Source: Mycobacterium mantenii (GTDB lineage Bacteria; Actinomycetota; Actinomycetes; Mycobacteriales; Mycobacteriaceae). From it: a DNA stretch of 64,000 bases. Both the position numbers and the translations under genes were made by a program. Shown here piece after piece: positions 1 to 9,273 of this stretch. The number at the start of each line of letters is the position of its first letter. The stretch's first letter is position 1. The stretch is from the NCBI RefSeq assembly GCF_010731775.1, contig NZ_AP022590.1, positions 5,084,001 to 5,148,000 of the forward strand, written 5' to 3'. The notes under the pieces were generated by a model, which was not told the DNA's origin, did no database searches, and saw only the letters and a list, made by a program, of their open reading frames with translations.

Positions 1-608
1 AGCAGGATCAGCCAGGCGACCGCGCCCGCCACCGTCGCCCACAGAAATCCGACCAGGCGCCAGCCGAGCGTGACGGTCGCCGCGGCCACCGTCACCCGGA
101 TGACGGCGTCGGTCACCATCAGCGCGCCGTAGCGGGTCCACTGGTTGGTGCCTGCCAGCATGCCCAGCAGGGTGGCGTGCAGGCAGAAGCCGGCCAGCCC
201 GACGCTGAGCAGAACCACCGACAACAGGCGCGCCTCGACGAACACCCGCCCGCTCCACAACGGCGAGCTGCCCGCGATCAGCACGGCCGCGGCCACCCCG
301 ACCAGCATGGCGACGCGCATCGGGTGGGTACGCGGCTCGCCGGGCACCGGCAGCGCGGCCAGGTCGCTGATGTAAGGCGTCGAGCGGACTTCCCGGGTGG
401 TTTCCTGCAGCAGGCCGTTGGCCGCGCCGGTGACCAGACCGAAGGCCCCCCAGAACACCCCGAATACCGAAAAGCCGCTCGGCGCCAGGTCACGAGCGGC
501 CAGGTAGATGACGGCGTAGCCACACAGCGCCGTCACGGCGGTGGCGGTGCCGACCCGGGCCATGCTGCCGCGCGCCACCGGCCCCTGTGAGGCACTGATC
601 TCGGTCAT
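1..608 (-). CDS. Multi-spanning membrane protein, 3' part cut off by the window edge (Rv3630-like)
   Basis: An open frame runs on the minus strand from an ATG at 608 to the window edge without a stop, giving 202 codons. The protein starts MTEISASQG and contains several hydrophobic stretches, for example the segments reading TALCGYAVIYLAA, VAMLVGVAAAVLIAG and VVLLSVGLAGFCL, so it is an integral membrane protein. Its position beside the DUF475 gene matches Rv3630, an uncharacterised integral membrane protein of M. tuberculosis. The look of the helices recalls polysaccharide flippase or exporter families, but no diagnostic motif is visible and the C-terminal part is outside the window. It is divergent from the next gene, with about 130 bp between the starts. 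Confidence 0.75.
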   Translation of the reverse strand, partial: MTEISASQGPVARGSMARVGTATAVTALCGYAVIYLAARDLAPSGFSVFGVFWGAFGLVTGAANGLLQETTREVRSTPYISDLAALPVPGEPRTHPMRVAMLVGVAAAVLIAGSSPLWSGRVFVEARLLSVVLLSVGLAGFCLHATLLGMLAGTNQWTRYGALMVTDAVIRVTVAAATVTLGWRLVGFLWATVAGAVAWLIL

Positions 609-737
609 CGGGGCGGCGACGCTTTCGGCCCGCTTCCCCGATGTATCGCCACAATTTGAAAATTCTATGCGGCCCGCGGCGGGCGTCCCCGGCGGCGACG
701 CGGTTCGCTAGTGTGAGCTGGCCGTCGGGAAGGATCC

Positions 738-1832
738 ATGTCCGCTTTGCGTACCTTCGCGATCTCGCTCGTGGTCACCGCGGCGGCGCTCGCCCTCGGA
801 TATTCCTACGGCGGTTTCAAAGACCTCTATCTGTTGGTGGTGCTGGCCGCCCTCGAGGTGTCGTTGTCGTTCGACAACGCCATCATCAACGCGGCGGTCC
901 TGAAACGGATGAGCCGGTTCTGGCAGCGGATGTTCCTGACCATCGGGATCCTCGTCGCCGTGTTCGGCATGCGGTTGCTCTTTCCGCTGCTCATCGTGTG
1001 GGCGACCGCGGGCCTCGACCCGGTGCGGGCGATGGAGCTGGCGCTGCATCCGCCGCCGCACGGCGCGCTGGAGTTTCCCGACGGCTCGCCCAGCTACGAA
1101 AAGCTCGTCATCGTGGCCCACCCCCAGATCGCGGCGTTCGGGGGGATCTTCCTCTTGATGCTGTTTCTAGATTTCGTTTTCTATGACCGAGACATCAAGT
1201 GGCTCAAGTGGATTGAGATCCCGTTCGCCCGCATCGGCCGGCTGGGGCAGGTGTCGCTGGTGGTGACTGGTGTGGTGCTGGTCCTGGTGGGCACGCGGTT
1301 GACGCACTCGGCCGACGAGGCAGCCACGGTGCTGACCGCCGGACTGCTGGGCTTGGTCACCTATCTCGTGGTCAACGGATTGAGCCGGGCGTTTCGGCCA
1401 TCCGACACCGAAGCCGACGTCGAATCCGGAGCCGGCGCGGCGACCGGCTGGGCCGGCCTGACCCTGTTCCTCTATCTCGAAGTTCTCGACGCCGCGTTCT
1501 CGTTCGACGGCGTCACCGGCGCGTTCGCCATCACCTCGGACCCCATCGTGATCGCGCTGGGGCTGGGGCTGGTGGGTTCGATGTTCGTCCGGTCCATCAC
1601 CATCTACCTGGTCCGCCAGGACGCGCTGGGCCGGTACGTGTATCTGGAACACGGGGCGCACTGGGCGATCGGGGCGCTGGCCGTGATCATGCTGTTCTCC
1701 ATCGAGCCGCGATTCGACGTTCCCGAGCCGGTCACCGCCTCGGTCGGGGTGGTGTTCATCGCGGCGGCGCTGGGCTGGAGCGTCCTGCGCAACCGCCGCG
1801 ACGCGCGCCGGGGCGTGACACGACCTCGCTAG
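738..1832 (+). CDS. DUF475 / TerC-like integral membrane protein (Rv3629c-like)
   Basis: A 364-residue polytopic membrane protein. Two repeated acidic motifs inside helices mark the DUF475/TerC-like family: LEVSLSFDNAIINAAVLK near residue 40 and LEVLDAAFSFDGVTG near residue 250. A conserved FLDFVFYDRDIKWLKW segment lies between them. TerC relatives are linked to metal-ion export or resistance; no substrate is established for this branch, so transport is inference. The start is an ATG at 738, 9 nt after a GGAAGGA-like ribosome site. Its stop overlaps the stop of the facing gene through a shared CTAG at 1829-1832. It occupies the place of Rv3629c. Confidence 0.85.
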   Translation: MSALRTFAISLVVTAAALALGYSYGGFKDLYLLVVLAALEVSLSFDNAIINAAVLKRMSRFWQRMFLTIGILVAVFGMRLLFPLLIVWATAGLDPVRAMELALHPPPHGALEFPDGSPSYEKLVIVAHPQIAAFGGIFLLMLFLDFVFYDRDIKWLKWIEIPFARIGRLGQVSLVVTGVVLVLVGTRLTHSADEAATVLTAGLLGLVTYLVVNGLSRAFRPSDTEADVESGAGAATGWAGLTLFLYLEVLDAAFSFDGVTGAFAITSDPIVIALGLGLVGSMFVRSITIYLVRQDALGRYVYLEHGAHWAIGALAVIMLFSIEPRFDVPEPVTASVGVVFIAAALGWSVLRNRRDARRGVTRPR

Positions 1833-2521
1833 GCCTCGATCTGCCCGGCGATGCGCCGTTCGATCGCGGCCCGGGCGGGCGCGGGAAGCACGATCAGGCC
1901 GTCGAGCTCTTTGGTCGCCCGCGCGTAGGCGTTCTGGCGTTCCTCACGCGTGGCCGCATCGTCGTGCGCCAAGTGCAGCAGGTGCTGGGCGCGCGCCAGC
2001 CGCTGCTGATCGTCCGCCGAGAAGTCGCTGCGTCGCCGGCGGATCGCCTCGGCCTCGGCGATCTCGAACGCGTTGAGGTACTCGTGGACGGCATCGCGGT
2101 AGTCCAGTAGCGCATCCCGGTTGCCCACCAGGGCGTCGGGCGGTTCCGGCCGCAGCAGATCGGCGTGCCGCTTCGCCTTGTGGAAGGCGATGGTGAGCGG
2201 GTCGCGCATGTTCGTCATCATCGGGAAGTCCAGCAGCTTGGCGATGTCGACTTCGTAGTCGAACCACCGGGCGTCGGTACGGTCATGCGCGGCAACGAGC
2301 TTGGTGAGTTCTCGGCGGTCGTGTTCCTCGTTGGCCCGCCCGCGCCCGGTTGCCTCGGCCACCGCGATCTTGGCCTGCTGCTTCAACCGGTACCGCTCCA
2401 TCCGGCGCTCGGCGCGACGCTCGTTGGCCGCGGCGATGGCCCGAAGGCCGCCGCCGATCGCACCGCCCAGCGGAAACACCAACCACCAGAAATTGGCGGC
2501 GAAATGCAGCACCGGGTTCAC
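1829..2521 (-). CDS. Hypothetical protein with one N-terminal membrane segment and a charged cytoplasmic region
   Basis: This 230-residue protein starts at GTG (2521). A hydrophobic N-terminus (FAANFWWLVFPLGGAIGGGLRAI) is followed by a strongly charged, helix-forming region rich in Arg, Glu and Lys (NERRAERRMERYRLKQQAK), and then by an alanine-rich helical domain to the C-terminus. I recognise no catalytic motif. The design suggests a membrane-anchored cytoplasmic protein with a coiled-coil-like stalk. It is convergent with the DUF475 gene, sharing the CTAG stop overlap, and lies 58 bp upstream of nothing transcribed in the same direction except ppa further on (2580-3068), whose 3' end faces its start. 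Function unknown. Confidence 0.7.
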   Translation of the reverse strand: MNPVLHFAANFWWLVFPLGGAIGGGLRAIAAANERRAERRMERYRLKQQAKIAVAEATGRGRANEEHDRRELTKLVAAHDRTDARWFDYEVDIAKLLDFPMMTNMRDPLTIAFHKAKRHADLLRPEPPDALVGNRDALLDYRDAVHEYLNAFEIAEAEAIRRRRSDFSADDQQRLARAQHLLHLAHDDAATREERQNAYARATKELDGLIVLPAPARAAIERRIAGQIEA

Positions 2522-2579
2522 ATCGCCAGGATGCCACCGAGAATCCCGCGGCGGCGCCGGCGCGGTTACACCCTAAGCG

Positions 2580-3068
2580 TCAGTGCCCCTGGGCCTTGAA
2601 CCGCTCGATCGAACGCTGGATCTCCGCCTCGGCCTCGTCGCGGCCGACCCAGTCCGCGGCCTTGACGAACTTGCCCGGTTCCAGGTCCTTGTAGTGAACG
2701 AAGAAGTGCTTGATCACGTCTAGCTCGAACTCCGGGACGTCCCCGATGTCCTGGACGTGGTCCCAGCGGTGGTCGCCGGCCGGCACGCACAGGACCTTGT
2801 CGTCGCCGCCCTTTTCGTCGGTCATCCGGAACATGCCCACCGGACGGGCCTCCACGATCACGCCGGGAAACACCGATTGCGGCAATAGCACCATCGCGTC
2901 CAGTGGGTCGCCGTCCTCGCCGAGCGTGTCCTCGATGAAGCCGTAGTCGGTCGGGTAGGCCATCGCGGTGTACAGGTAGCGGTCCAGACGCAGCCGCCCG
3001 GTCTCGTGGTCGACCTCGTACTTGTTCCGCTGGCCCTTTTGGATCTCGATGGTCACGTCGAATTCCAC
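2580..3068 (-). CDS. ppa: Inorganic pyrophosphatase
   Basis: This is a soluble family I inorganic pyrophosphatase that hydrolyses PPi to two phosphates with Mg2+ and pulls biosynthetic reactions forward. The 162-residue product carries the family signature DGDPLDAMV (about residues 52-60), whose acidic residues bind metal, together with the [10 protein letters not shown] substrate-binding region and YPTDYGFI. Frame continues upstream to 3341, but the GTG at 3068 (product beginning VEFDVTIEI) gives exactly the length of M. tuberculosis Ppa, and an AAGGAG ribosome site lies 9 nt before it. It is divergent from the dacB-type gene, with a 120-bp control region between them. Confidence 0.97.
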   Translation of the reverse strand: MEFDVTIEIQKGQRNKYEVDHETGRLRLDRYLYTAMAYPTDYGFIEDTLGEDGDPLDAMVLLPQSVFPGVIVEARPVGMFRMTDEKGGDDKVLCVPAGDHRWDHVQDIGDVPEFELDVIKHFFVHYKDLEPGKFVKAADWVGRDEAEAEIQRSIERFKAQGH

Positions 3069-3191
3069 CGCGTCGGCTCCTTGTCTGTTGAGGAAGGCGC
3101 TGTTTGGGCAGGCCAATTTTGCTCTGCTACACCCTAGTCGAGGGCATCGCCGCCGATTCGGCAGAATGGGCTGGAGACAGTCAGGAGAGTG

Positions 3192-4577
3192 ATGGCCGGT
3201 ACTCGCTGGCAAAAATCCACCCCCGTGTTCATCGGGTTGGGCGTGCTGGCGTTTGTCGCCGCGGTAGTGGTGGCGGCAACGTTTTTCACCACGAGCGGCC
3301 ACGGCGCCAACAGCGCGCATGCCCCGATCCCGCCCCCGCACGCCCCGACCGTGAAGCCGGGGATGGTCCCGGTGAGCGATACCGCCGAGCTACCCAGCGG
3401 ACCCGGCGTCGGCGCGATGCTGGCGGCGGTGGCGGGCGACCCCAACCTGGGCCGGTTGGGCGGTCGGGTCACCGACGCCATCACCGGGAAAGAGCTGTGG
3501 CAGGTGGCGGACGACATGCCGCTGGTGCCGGCGTCGACCAACAAGGTGCTCACGGCGGCCGCGGCGTTGCTGACCCTGGACCGTCAGGCCCGGATCAGCA
3601 CGCGCGTGGTGGCCGGCAGCCAGAACGCCCAGGGACCCGTCGTGCTGGTCGGGGCGGGGGATCCGGCGCTGTCGGCGGCGCCGCCCGGCGTGGACACCTG
3701 GTACCGGGGGTCGGCGCGGATCAGCGATCTCGTCGAACAGATCCGCCGCAGCGGCGTGACGCCCACCGGGGTGCAGGTGGACACCTCGGCGTTCAGCGGG
3801 CCGACGATCGCGCAGGGCTGGGACCTGGCCGACATCGACAACGGCGACATCGCGCCGATCGAATCGGTGATGATCGACGCCGGCCGCATCCAGCCCAGCA
3901 CGGTCAACTCGCGGCGGTCCCACACCCCGGCGCTGGACGCCGGCCGGGAGCTGGCCAAGGCGCTGGGCCTGGACCCGAACGCGGTGACGATCGCCAACGC
4001 CCCGTCGGGGGCCCGGCAGCTGGCGGTCGTGCAGTCGGCGCCCTTGGTCCAGCGGCTGTCCGAGATGATGGACCACTCCGACAACGTGCTGGCCGAAAGC
4101 ATCGCCCGCGAGGTGGCGGCCGCGATCAACCGGCCGCGCAGCTTCGCCGGCGCCGCCGACGCGGTGAGCAACCGGTTGACCACCGCCCACGTCGACACCG
4201 CGGGGGTGGCGCTGCTGGATTCCAGTGGGCTCTCGGTCGACGACCGGCTGACCGCCAAGACGCTTGACGGCGTGCTGCAGGCCGCGGCGGGGCCCGACCA
4301 GCCGTCGCTGCGGGCGCTGCTGGATCTGCTCCCGATCGCCGCCGGCAGCGGGACGCTGGCCGACCGCTTCACCGACGCCTCGACGGCCCAGGGCCCCGCC
4401 GGCTGGTTGCGGGCCAAAACCGGCTCGCTGACCGGCATCAACGCCCTGGCGGGGGTGCTCACCGACCGTAGCGGCCGGGTGCTCACCTTCGCGTTCCTGT
4501 CCAACAACGCCGGGCCGAACGGCCGGAACGTGATGGACGCGCTGGCGACCCGGCTGTGGTCCTGCGGGTGCTCATGA
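3192..4577 (+). CDS. dacB: D-alanyl-D-alanine carboxypeptidase / endopeptidase, PBP4 type
   Basis: A class C penicillin-binding protein (peptidase S13, PBP4/DacB) that trims peptidoglycan stem peptides outside the membrane. It has about 461 residues with an N-terminal signal anchor (residues 13-33), the SxxK motif STNK near residue 115, SDN (in DHSDNVLAE) and KTG (in [10 protein letters not shown]). Starts GTG 3189 and ATG 3192 are adjacent; the AGGAG at 3183-3187 sits too close for the GTG and better, though still tight, for the ATG. It is the first gene of an operon: its TGA overlaps the next gene's ATG as ATGA. It corresponds to Rv3627c. Confidence 0.93.
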   Translation: MAGTRWQKSTPVFIGLGVLAFVAAVVVAATFFTTSGHGANSAHAPIPPPHAPTVKPGMVPVSDTAELPSGPGVGAMLAAVAGDPNLGRLGGRVTDAITGKELWQVADDMPLVPASTNKVLTAAAALLTLDRQARISTRVVAGSQNAQGPVVLVGAGDPALSAAPPGVDTWYRGSARISDLVEQIRRSGVTPTGVQVDTSAFSGPTIAQGWDLADIDNGDIAPIESVMIDAGRIQPSTVNSRRSHTPALDAGRELAKALGLDPNAVTIANAPSGARQLAVVQSAPLVQRLSEMMDHSDNVLAESIAREVAAAINRPRSFAGAADAVSNRLTTAHVDTAGVALLDSSGLSVDDRLTAKTLDGVLQAAAGPDQPSLRALLDLLPIAAGSGTLADRFTDASTAQGPAGWLRAKTGSLTGINALAGVLTDRSGRVLTFAFLSNNAGPNGRNVMDALATRLWSCGCS

Positions 4578-5629
4578 CGTCGACGCCGGACCTGACGCTC
4601 GGTACCGCCGTCGACTGGCAGTTCGCGGCCACGGTCGGTCGGCGGCTCGCTCGGCCGGGACCGCCGTCCAGCGAGTACACCCAGCGCCAGGTGATCGACG
4701 AGCTGGCCAGTGCCTCGACCAAAGCCGAGCCGTTGGTGCGCGACGTCACCGGCCTGGTCACCGACGGCGCGGTGCCGGCCGCCCGCATCGTTGACCGCCC
4801 GGATTGGATCGGCGCGGCCACCGAGTCGATGCGGGTGATGATGAACGGCGCCGAGAAGCCGCGCGGATTTCTCACCGGTCGCGTCACCGGGGCGCAGACG
4901 GGCGCGGTCCTGGCCTACGTGTCAGCGGCGATTCTCGGCCAGTACGACCCGTTCGCCACTGCCAACGGCGCCAAGACGGGCTGCCTGCTGCTGGTGTATC
5001 CGAATGTCATCGCCGTCGAGCGGCAGCTTCGGGTCGAGCCGTCGGATTTCCGGCTGTGGGTGTGCCTGCACGAGGTCACCCATCGCGTGCAGTTCACCGC
5101 CAACCCGTGGCTGCCCGGCTACATGTCGCAGGCGCTGGGCCTGTTGACCCGCGACACCGGTGAGGACATGGGACAGGTGATCGGCCGGCTCGCCGAATAC
5201 GCGCGCAACCGCGGGGGGCCGGAACCCGACGCCAACAGCTCGGGGATTCTCGGTCTGGTGCGCGCGGTGCAGTCCGAACCGCAGCGACGGGCGCTGGACC
5301 AACTGCTGGTGCTGGGCACCCTGCTGGAGGGCCACGCCGACCACGTCATGGACGCCGTCGGGCCGATAGCGGTGCCGTCGGTGGCCACCATCCGCCGCCG
5401 GTTCGACGAGCGCCGCCACCGCAAGCAGCCGCCGGTGCAGCGGTTGTTGCGCGCGCTGCTTGGGCTCGACGCCAAGCTCAGCCAATACACCCGCGGCAAG
5501 GCGTTCGTCGACCACGTGGTCGGCCAAGTGGGCATGGCGCGGTTCAACGCCATCTGGACGGGCCCCGAAACGCTGCCGCTGCCCAGCGAGATCGAAGAAC
5601 CCCAGCGATGGATCGACAGGGTGCTGTAG
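4574..5629 (+). CDS. Zinicin-like metallopeptidase family protein (DUF2342, Rv3626c-like)
   Basis: The 351-residue product contains a zincin motif HEVTH at residues 166-170 in the context LWVCLHEVTHRVQF, and a later GHADHVMD segment that could supply a third metal ligand. It belongs to the actinobacterial family also called coenzyme F420 biosynthesis-associated protein (DUF2342). No substrate is known, and peptidase activity is inferred from the motif. The ATG at 4574 overlaps the dacB stop (ATGA) and gives nearly the length of Rv3626c; an upstream GTG at 4556 is less likely. Its 3' end overlaps tilS by 22 bp, so the genes are translationally coupled. Confidence 0.85.
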   Translation: MTSTPDLTLGTAVDWQFAATVGRRLARPGPPSSEYTQRQVIDELASASTKAEPLVRDVTGLVTDGAVPAARIVDRPDWIGAATESMRVMMNGAEKPRGFLTGRVTGAQTGAVLAYVSAAILGQYDPFATANGAKTGCLLLVYPNVIAVERQLRVEPSDFRLWVCLHEVTHRVQFTANPWLPGYMSQALGLLTRDTGEDMGQVIGRLAEYARNRGGPEPDANSSGILGLVRAVQSEPQRRALDQLLVLGTLLEGHADHVMDAVGPIAVPSVATIRRRFDERRHRKQPPVQRLLRALLGLDAKLSQYTRGKAFVDHVVGQVGMARFNAIWTGPETLPLPSEIEEPQRWIDRVL

Positions 5630-6582
5630 GCCAGCTGCGTGCGGCCGTCGAGGCGTTCATCAGGACCCACCTCGCGACCGTCGAACAGTGGTGCGTGGCG
5701 CTGTCCGGCGGCCCGGATTCCCTGGCGCTCACCGCGGTGGCGGCCCAACTGCGGCCCACCACCGCCGTGGTCGTTGACCATGGCCTGCAACCCGACTCGG
5801 CTGCCGCCGCCGACACCGCCCGGGCGCAGGCCATATCATTGGGATGCGTTGCGGCTCAAGTAGTTCGGGTTCAGGTGGGCAACCGGGGCGGACCGGAGGC
5901 GGCGGCGCGCTCCGCCCGTTACGCCGCGTTGAGCGCCTATCACAGCGGCCCGGTTTTGCTGGGCCACACGCTCGATGACCAGGCCGAGACGGTGCTGCTG
6001 GGGCTGGGCCGGGGGTCCGGAGTGCGCTCGATCGCCGGGATGCGTCCCTACGATCCGCCGTGGTGCCGGCCGCTGCTGGAGGTGCGGCGCGCCGTGACGC
6101 ACGCCGCCTGTCGGGAGCTGGGCCTGACGCCCTGGCAGGATCCGCACAACGCCGACCGGCGGTTCACCCGCACCCGGCTGCGCACCGAAGTGCTGCCATT
6201 GCTGGAGGACGTGCTCGGCGGCGGCGTGGCCGAGGCGCTGGCCCGTACCGCGACCGCGTTGCGTGAGGACTCCGAATTGATCGACACGCTGGCCGCCCGG
6301 GCGCTGCCCGGGGCCGCGGCGGACTCCGGCCTACGGGTGCCGGCGTTGGAGGTGCTGGACGCGCCCGTCCGGCGCAGGGTCATTCGGGCCTGGCTGCTGG
6401 CGGGCGGCGCGACGGGCCTGACCGACAAGCAGATCCGGGGGGTGGACACCCTGGTCACCGGCTGGCACGGGCAGGGCGGGGTGGCGGTGGGTTCCTCGGT
6501 GCCGGACGAACGATTGTTCGCGGGCCGCCGCGACGGTGTGCTCACGCTGTGGCGTGAGCCGGTCGGCAAGCCGGGCGGGTAG
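5608..6582 (+). CDS. tilS: tRNA(Ile)-lysidine synthase
   Basis: TilS modifies C34 of the CAU-anticodon tRNA-Ile to lysidine, using ATP and lysine, so that the tRNA reads AUA. The 324-residue protein has the N-type PP-loop SGGPDS at residues 33-38 and the supporting [20 protein letters not shown] segment. The Arg-rich [14 protein letters not shown] region that follows is typical of the family. Length matches M. tuberculosis MesJ/TilS (Rv3625c). The ATG at 5608 lies inside the end of the previous gene. hpt follows directly, the tilS-hpt-ftsH order common in bacteria, although here ftsH is displaced by about 9.5 kb. Confidence 0.95.
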   Translation: MDRQGAVGQLRAAVEAFIRTHLATVEQWCVALSGGPDSLALTAVAAQLRPTTAVVVDHGLQPDSAAAADTARAQAISLGCVAAQVVRVQVGNRGGPEAAARSARYAALSAYHSGPVLLGHTLDDQAETVLLGLGRGSGVRSIAGMRPYDPPWCRPLLEVRRAVTHAACRELGLTPWQDPHNADRRFTRTRLRTEVLPLLEDVLGGGVAEALARTATALREDSELIDTLAARALPGAAADSGLRVPALEVLDAPVRRRVIRAWLLAGGATGLTDKQIRGVDTLVTGWHGQGGVAVGSSVPDERLFAGRRDGVLTLWREPVGKPGG

Positions 6583-6638
6583 CCGCAATTTCGGGGCTGC
6601 CGTTGGTTATTCGCCCGCCGTCGTGGCACTCTGTGGGC

Positions 6639-7244
6639 GTGGCCCAGATCTCCTCGGCGATCACCCCAGCCCAACCCGCGGAGCTGTATCCCGGGGATAT
6701 CAAGTCTGTCCTGCTGACGTCTGCGCAAATTCAGGCGCGAATCGCCGAACTCGGCCGCGAAATCGGGCAGCACTACCGCGACGTCGCGACCGAAACCGGA
6801 CAGGACCTACTGCTGATCACCGTGCTCAAGGGCGCTGTGATCTTCGTCACCGATCTGGCCCGCGCGATTCCGGTGCCCACCCAGTTCGAATTCATGGCCG
6901 TCAGCTCCTACGGGTCATCGACGTCCTCATCCGGCGTGGTGCGGATCCTCAAGGACCTGGACCGCGATATTCAGGGCCGCGATGTGCTGATCGTCGAGGA
7001 CGTGGTCGACTCGGGTCTGACCCTGTCCTGGCTGCTGCGAAACCTCACCACGCGGCACCCGCGTTCGCTGCGGGTGTGCACGCTGCTGCGCAAGCCCGAC
7101 GCGCAGGGCGCCCACGTCGAGATCGCCTACGTGGGCTTCGACATCCCCAACGACTTCGTCGTCGGTTACGGCCTCGATTACGACGAGCGCTACCGCGACC
7201 TGTCCTACATCGGCACCCTGGACCCCAGGGTCTACCAGCAATAG
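6639..7244 (+). CDS. hpt: Hypoxanthine(-guanine) phosphoribosyltransferase
   Basis: This purine-salvage enzyme converts hypoxanthine or guanine plus PRPP to IMP or GMP. The PRPP-binding motif [13 protein letters not shown] and the flexible-loop sequence [11 protein letters not shown] identify it, and the C-terminal [17 protein letters not shown] segment is characteristic of bacterial Hpt. Several starts are possible in frame: TTG 6603, GTG 6633 and GTG 6639. The GTG at 6639 aligns with the M. tuberculosis N-terminus (SSAITP follows closely) and yields 201 residues. It is the last gene of the dacB operon and is convergent with lpqG, 22 bp apart. Confidence 0.95.
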   Translation: MAQISSAITPAQPAELYPGDIKSVLLTSAQIQARIAELGREIGQHYRDVATETGQDLLLITVLKGAVIFVTDLARAIPVPTQFEFMAVSSYGSSTSSSGVVRILKDLDRDIQGRDVLIVEDVVDSGLTLSWLLRNLTTRHPRSLRVCTLLRKPDAQGAHVEIAYVGFDIPNDFVVGYGLDYDERYRDLSYIGTLDPRVYQQ

Positions 7245-7266
7245 TTTGGGCCCCGAGTCGTCGGGC

Positions 7267-8004
7267 TCAGTCCAGCTCCCATACCGCGGTCACCGAGAAG
7301 TTCACGGTCTGCTGGCCGGGTTCCAGCGGGACCATGGACGGCATGGCTCGCGGCGCCCCGACCGGCGGCGGGGTGTTGCCGGTGGCCTCCGAAATGGACA
7401 GCACCCGGCCCAGCCGGAGCCCGGACAGCTGGGCGTACTGCTCGGCGCGGCTCTTGGCGTCGTTGAACGCCCGCGATCGGGCGTCCTTCACCAGTTGTGA
7501 ATCGTCGGCGATCGAGTAGCGGACGGACTTGATCCGGGTGGCGTCGCCGCCCGTGCCGACGATGAGGGCCAGCAGCCGCGACGCGGCATCGGTCGGGTGG
7601 ATCTTGACCGCGACGGCGTTGGTGGCGCGGTACGCGGTGATGGCGGCCGTGCCGCTGGGCGCGGGGTTGTTGTATTCCGGCGACAGCGTGACCTCGGTGG
7701 TGCTGATGTCCTTACGGTCGATGCCGGCGCCGGTCAGCGCGTTGATGACCGCCTGTTGCCGGTCGTTGGTCTGGTTCATCGCCGAGGTCACGTCGGGTGC
7801 GGTGAATTCGATGCCGACGTCGGCGGTCAGGGTGTCCGGGACGCCTTGAACCTGGCCGGTTCCCACAACCGTGACCTGGCGGGGGTTGGCTCCGGGCTGC
7901 GTCGGACTGTGCTTGTCGCACGCGGGTAGGGCGGCGATTGTCAGGCCGGCCGCGGCTGCAGCGATGAATCGGTGGGCCAACCGTCCCTTGGCGAGTTTCG
8001 GCAT
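7267..8004 (-). CDS. lpqG: Lipoprotein LpqG, SIMPL domain
   Basis: A 245-residue exported protein with a signal peptide and a lipobox (AALPAC, cysteine near residue 29). Most of it is one SIMPL (DUF541) domain, starting at TVVGTGQVQGVPDTLTADVGI and ending in the typical NFSVTAVWELD. SIMPL proteins are periplasmic or surface proteins of unclear function, in some bacteria linked to oxidative-stress protection. The ATG at 8004 directly precedes the basic n-region; the frame extends to 8202 but that part looks non-coding. Orthologous in place and sequence to Rv3623. Confidence 0.92.
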   Translation of the reverse strand: MPKLAKGRLAHRFIAAAAAGLTIAALPACDKHSPTQPGANPRQVTVVGTGQVQGVPDTLTADVGIEFTAPDVTSAMNQTNDRQQAVINALTGAGIDRKDISTTEVTLSPEYNNPAPSGTAAITAYRATNAVAVKIHPTDAASRLLALIVGTGGDATRIKSVRYSIADDSQLVKDARSRAFNDAKSRAEQYAQLSGLRLGRVLSISEATGNTPPPVGAPRAMPSMVPLEPGQQTVNFSVTAVWELD

Positions 8005-8164
8005 GATTGACCCTAGCGCCTGCGTGGTTGCGAAACGATGCATCTTCGCCACGGGTGCATCGCCGGGCTGGGTTGCCGGCCCCGCCGATTGGCGCTCCTC
8101 ACGACCGTGCTTGCGTGAGTGGATGATTGGCGCGCTCCTTGGCCGCATCCGCGACCGGCCCGCA

Positions 8165-9139
8165 CTACAGAAGCGGCAGCAGCCTTCCACCTTGACGATC
8201 ATCGTGTCGTTCGGACAGCTCGGATCTCATCCTGGCGAATCCGCCACCCGCAGTCCGCTCTTCCTCGATCCACCGTTGGACGTCGTCGGGTAGCCGCTCC
8301 TTGCGGTCTGGTGAGTCCCACAGTTCGACGGTTTGAACCGCCCAATAAAGCGCGAACTCGATGATCACCAGCCCTTCCATCAAAAGGACCCAGAGCTCCC
8401 ACCCGGGATGCCTCAGATGCAGTGCGACAACTGCAATTAACGTGCCCACCATCGCCCAGGCAATCACCCGGTACCACCACTTATAGCGGTCCCGATGCGG
8501 TGACTTCACAATATCCTCTCGCCCGACGACGTATGCGGCGCAGAACACGGTGATGATGAAGGACGCGAGCAACAGGAAACCGGCAATGCCGTGGACATGC
8601 GCATTGAACCAGCCCGGGAAAAAGACAAGGGCGATAAAGCCGAGCGCCATTATCGGCCAGAAAATCCACAGCCCCAGCGTTCCCAGCAGGCTTCTCTTAT
8701 GCCGAGTGTGGTTGCGCCAGTGCAGCACGGTCATCGCCAACCAGCCCACGATCAGCGCGACCACGACCGCCCAGACATTGGGCTCAATCGCGGGCTCGAA
8801 TTGGGGCGGCAGATCATTTCGCCCACACAAGTTCGTGGGTCGACCCTGCGGCACCATCGCGATCATCAACGCGGAGACGCCGGCCAGAGTCAAGGACACA
8901 TCCTCGGTGTCGCTGCTGCCCTTGTACATGATGAGTAGCGTGCCCAGCGCCAGTAGCGCGGCGATCATGATGCTGTGCGCGGAGGTGTAATAGTAAGCGC
9001 TGATGGCGAATTGCCAGCAGGTTGCCGATAACTGTTCGATCAAGATGGCTACCCCGAGCATCAGCGTAATGATCACCATGCCGACCCGTAGGTCACGGTA
9101 TATGGCAAGTGTGATGGGAGTTCGTTTCCGGTCGTTCAT
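8165..9139 (-). CDS. Unknown polytopic membrane protein
   Basis: The ATG at 9139 (MNDRKRTPITLAIYRDL) gives 324 residues with about eight hydrophobic segments, for instance VGMVIITLMLGVAILIEQL, IMIAALLALGTLLIMY, AVVVALIVGWLAMTVL and FLLLASFIITVFCAAYVVG. The end is charged and cytoplasmic-looking (PDDVQRWIEEERTAGGG). I recognise no family motif. Frame continues upstream to 9877 but crosses the next gene's 3' region and reads as low-complexity Arg/Pro, so it is excluded. GC content looks lower than in its neighbours. There is no counterpart in the M. tuberculosis order between lpqG and PE32 that I recall, so this is probably lineage-specific DNA. Confidence 0.7.
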   Translation of the reverse strand: MNDRKRTPITLAIYRDLRVGMVIITLMLGVAILIEQLSATCWQFAISAYYYTSAHSIMIAALLALGTLLIMYKGSSDTEDVSLTLAGVSALMIAMVPQGRPTNLCGRNDLPPQFEPAIEPNVWAVVVALIVGWLAMTVLHWRNHTRHKRSLLGTLGLWIFWPIMALGFIALVFFPGWFNAHVHGIAGFLLLASFIITVFCAAYVVGREDIVKSPHRDRYKWWYRVIAWAMVGTLIAVVALHLRHPGWELWVLLMEGLVIIEFALYWAVQTVELWDSPDRKERLPDDVQRWIEEERTAGGGFARMRSELSERHDDRQGGRLLPLL

Positions 9140-9273
9140 GCCGCCTACCACTGCCGGATCACGAGCGCTTTTCTTCTGTTCGCTTCGGGCGTGCCCGGTT
9201 TCTGTGCGCGGAGAATATCGGGCGATCTGGCTGATTGCAGAGGTTTTGGGGAGAATGGGGTAACCCGGTGGTT

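Noticed and set aside
2580..3341. A 253-residue reading of the pyrophosphatase starting at 3341
   Set aside because: The extra N-terminus has no family resemblance, crosses the divergent control region, and the GTG at 3068 gives the exact family length with a good ribosome site.
7248..7266. Hairpin between the convergent hpt and lpqG genes as a bidirectional terminator
   Set aside because: Only a 5-bp perfect stem is present, with no T tract on either side.
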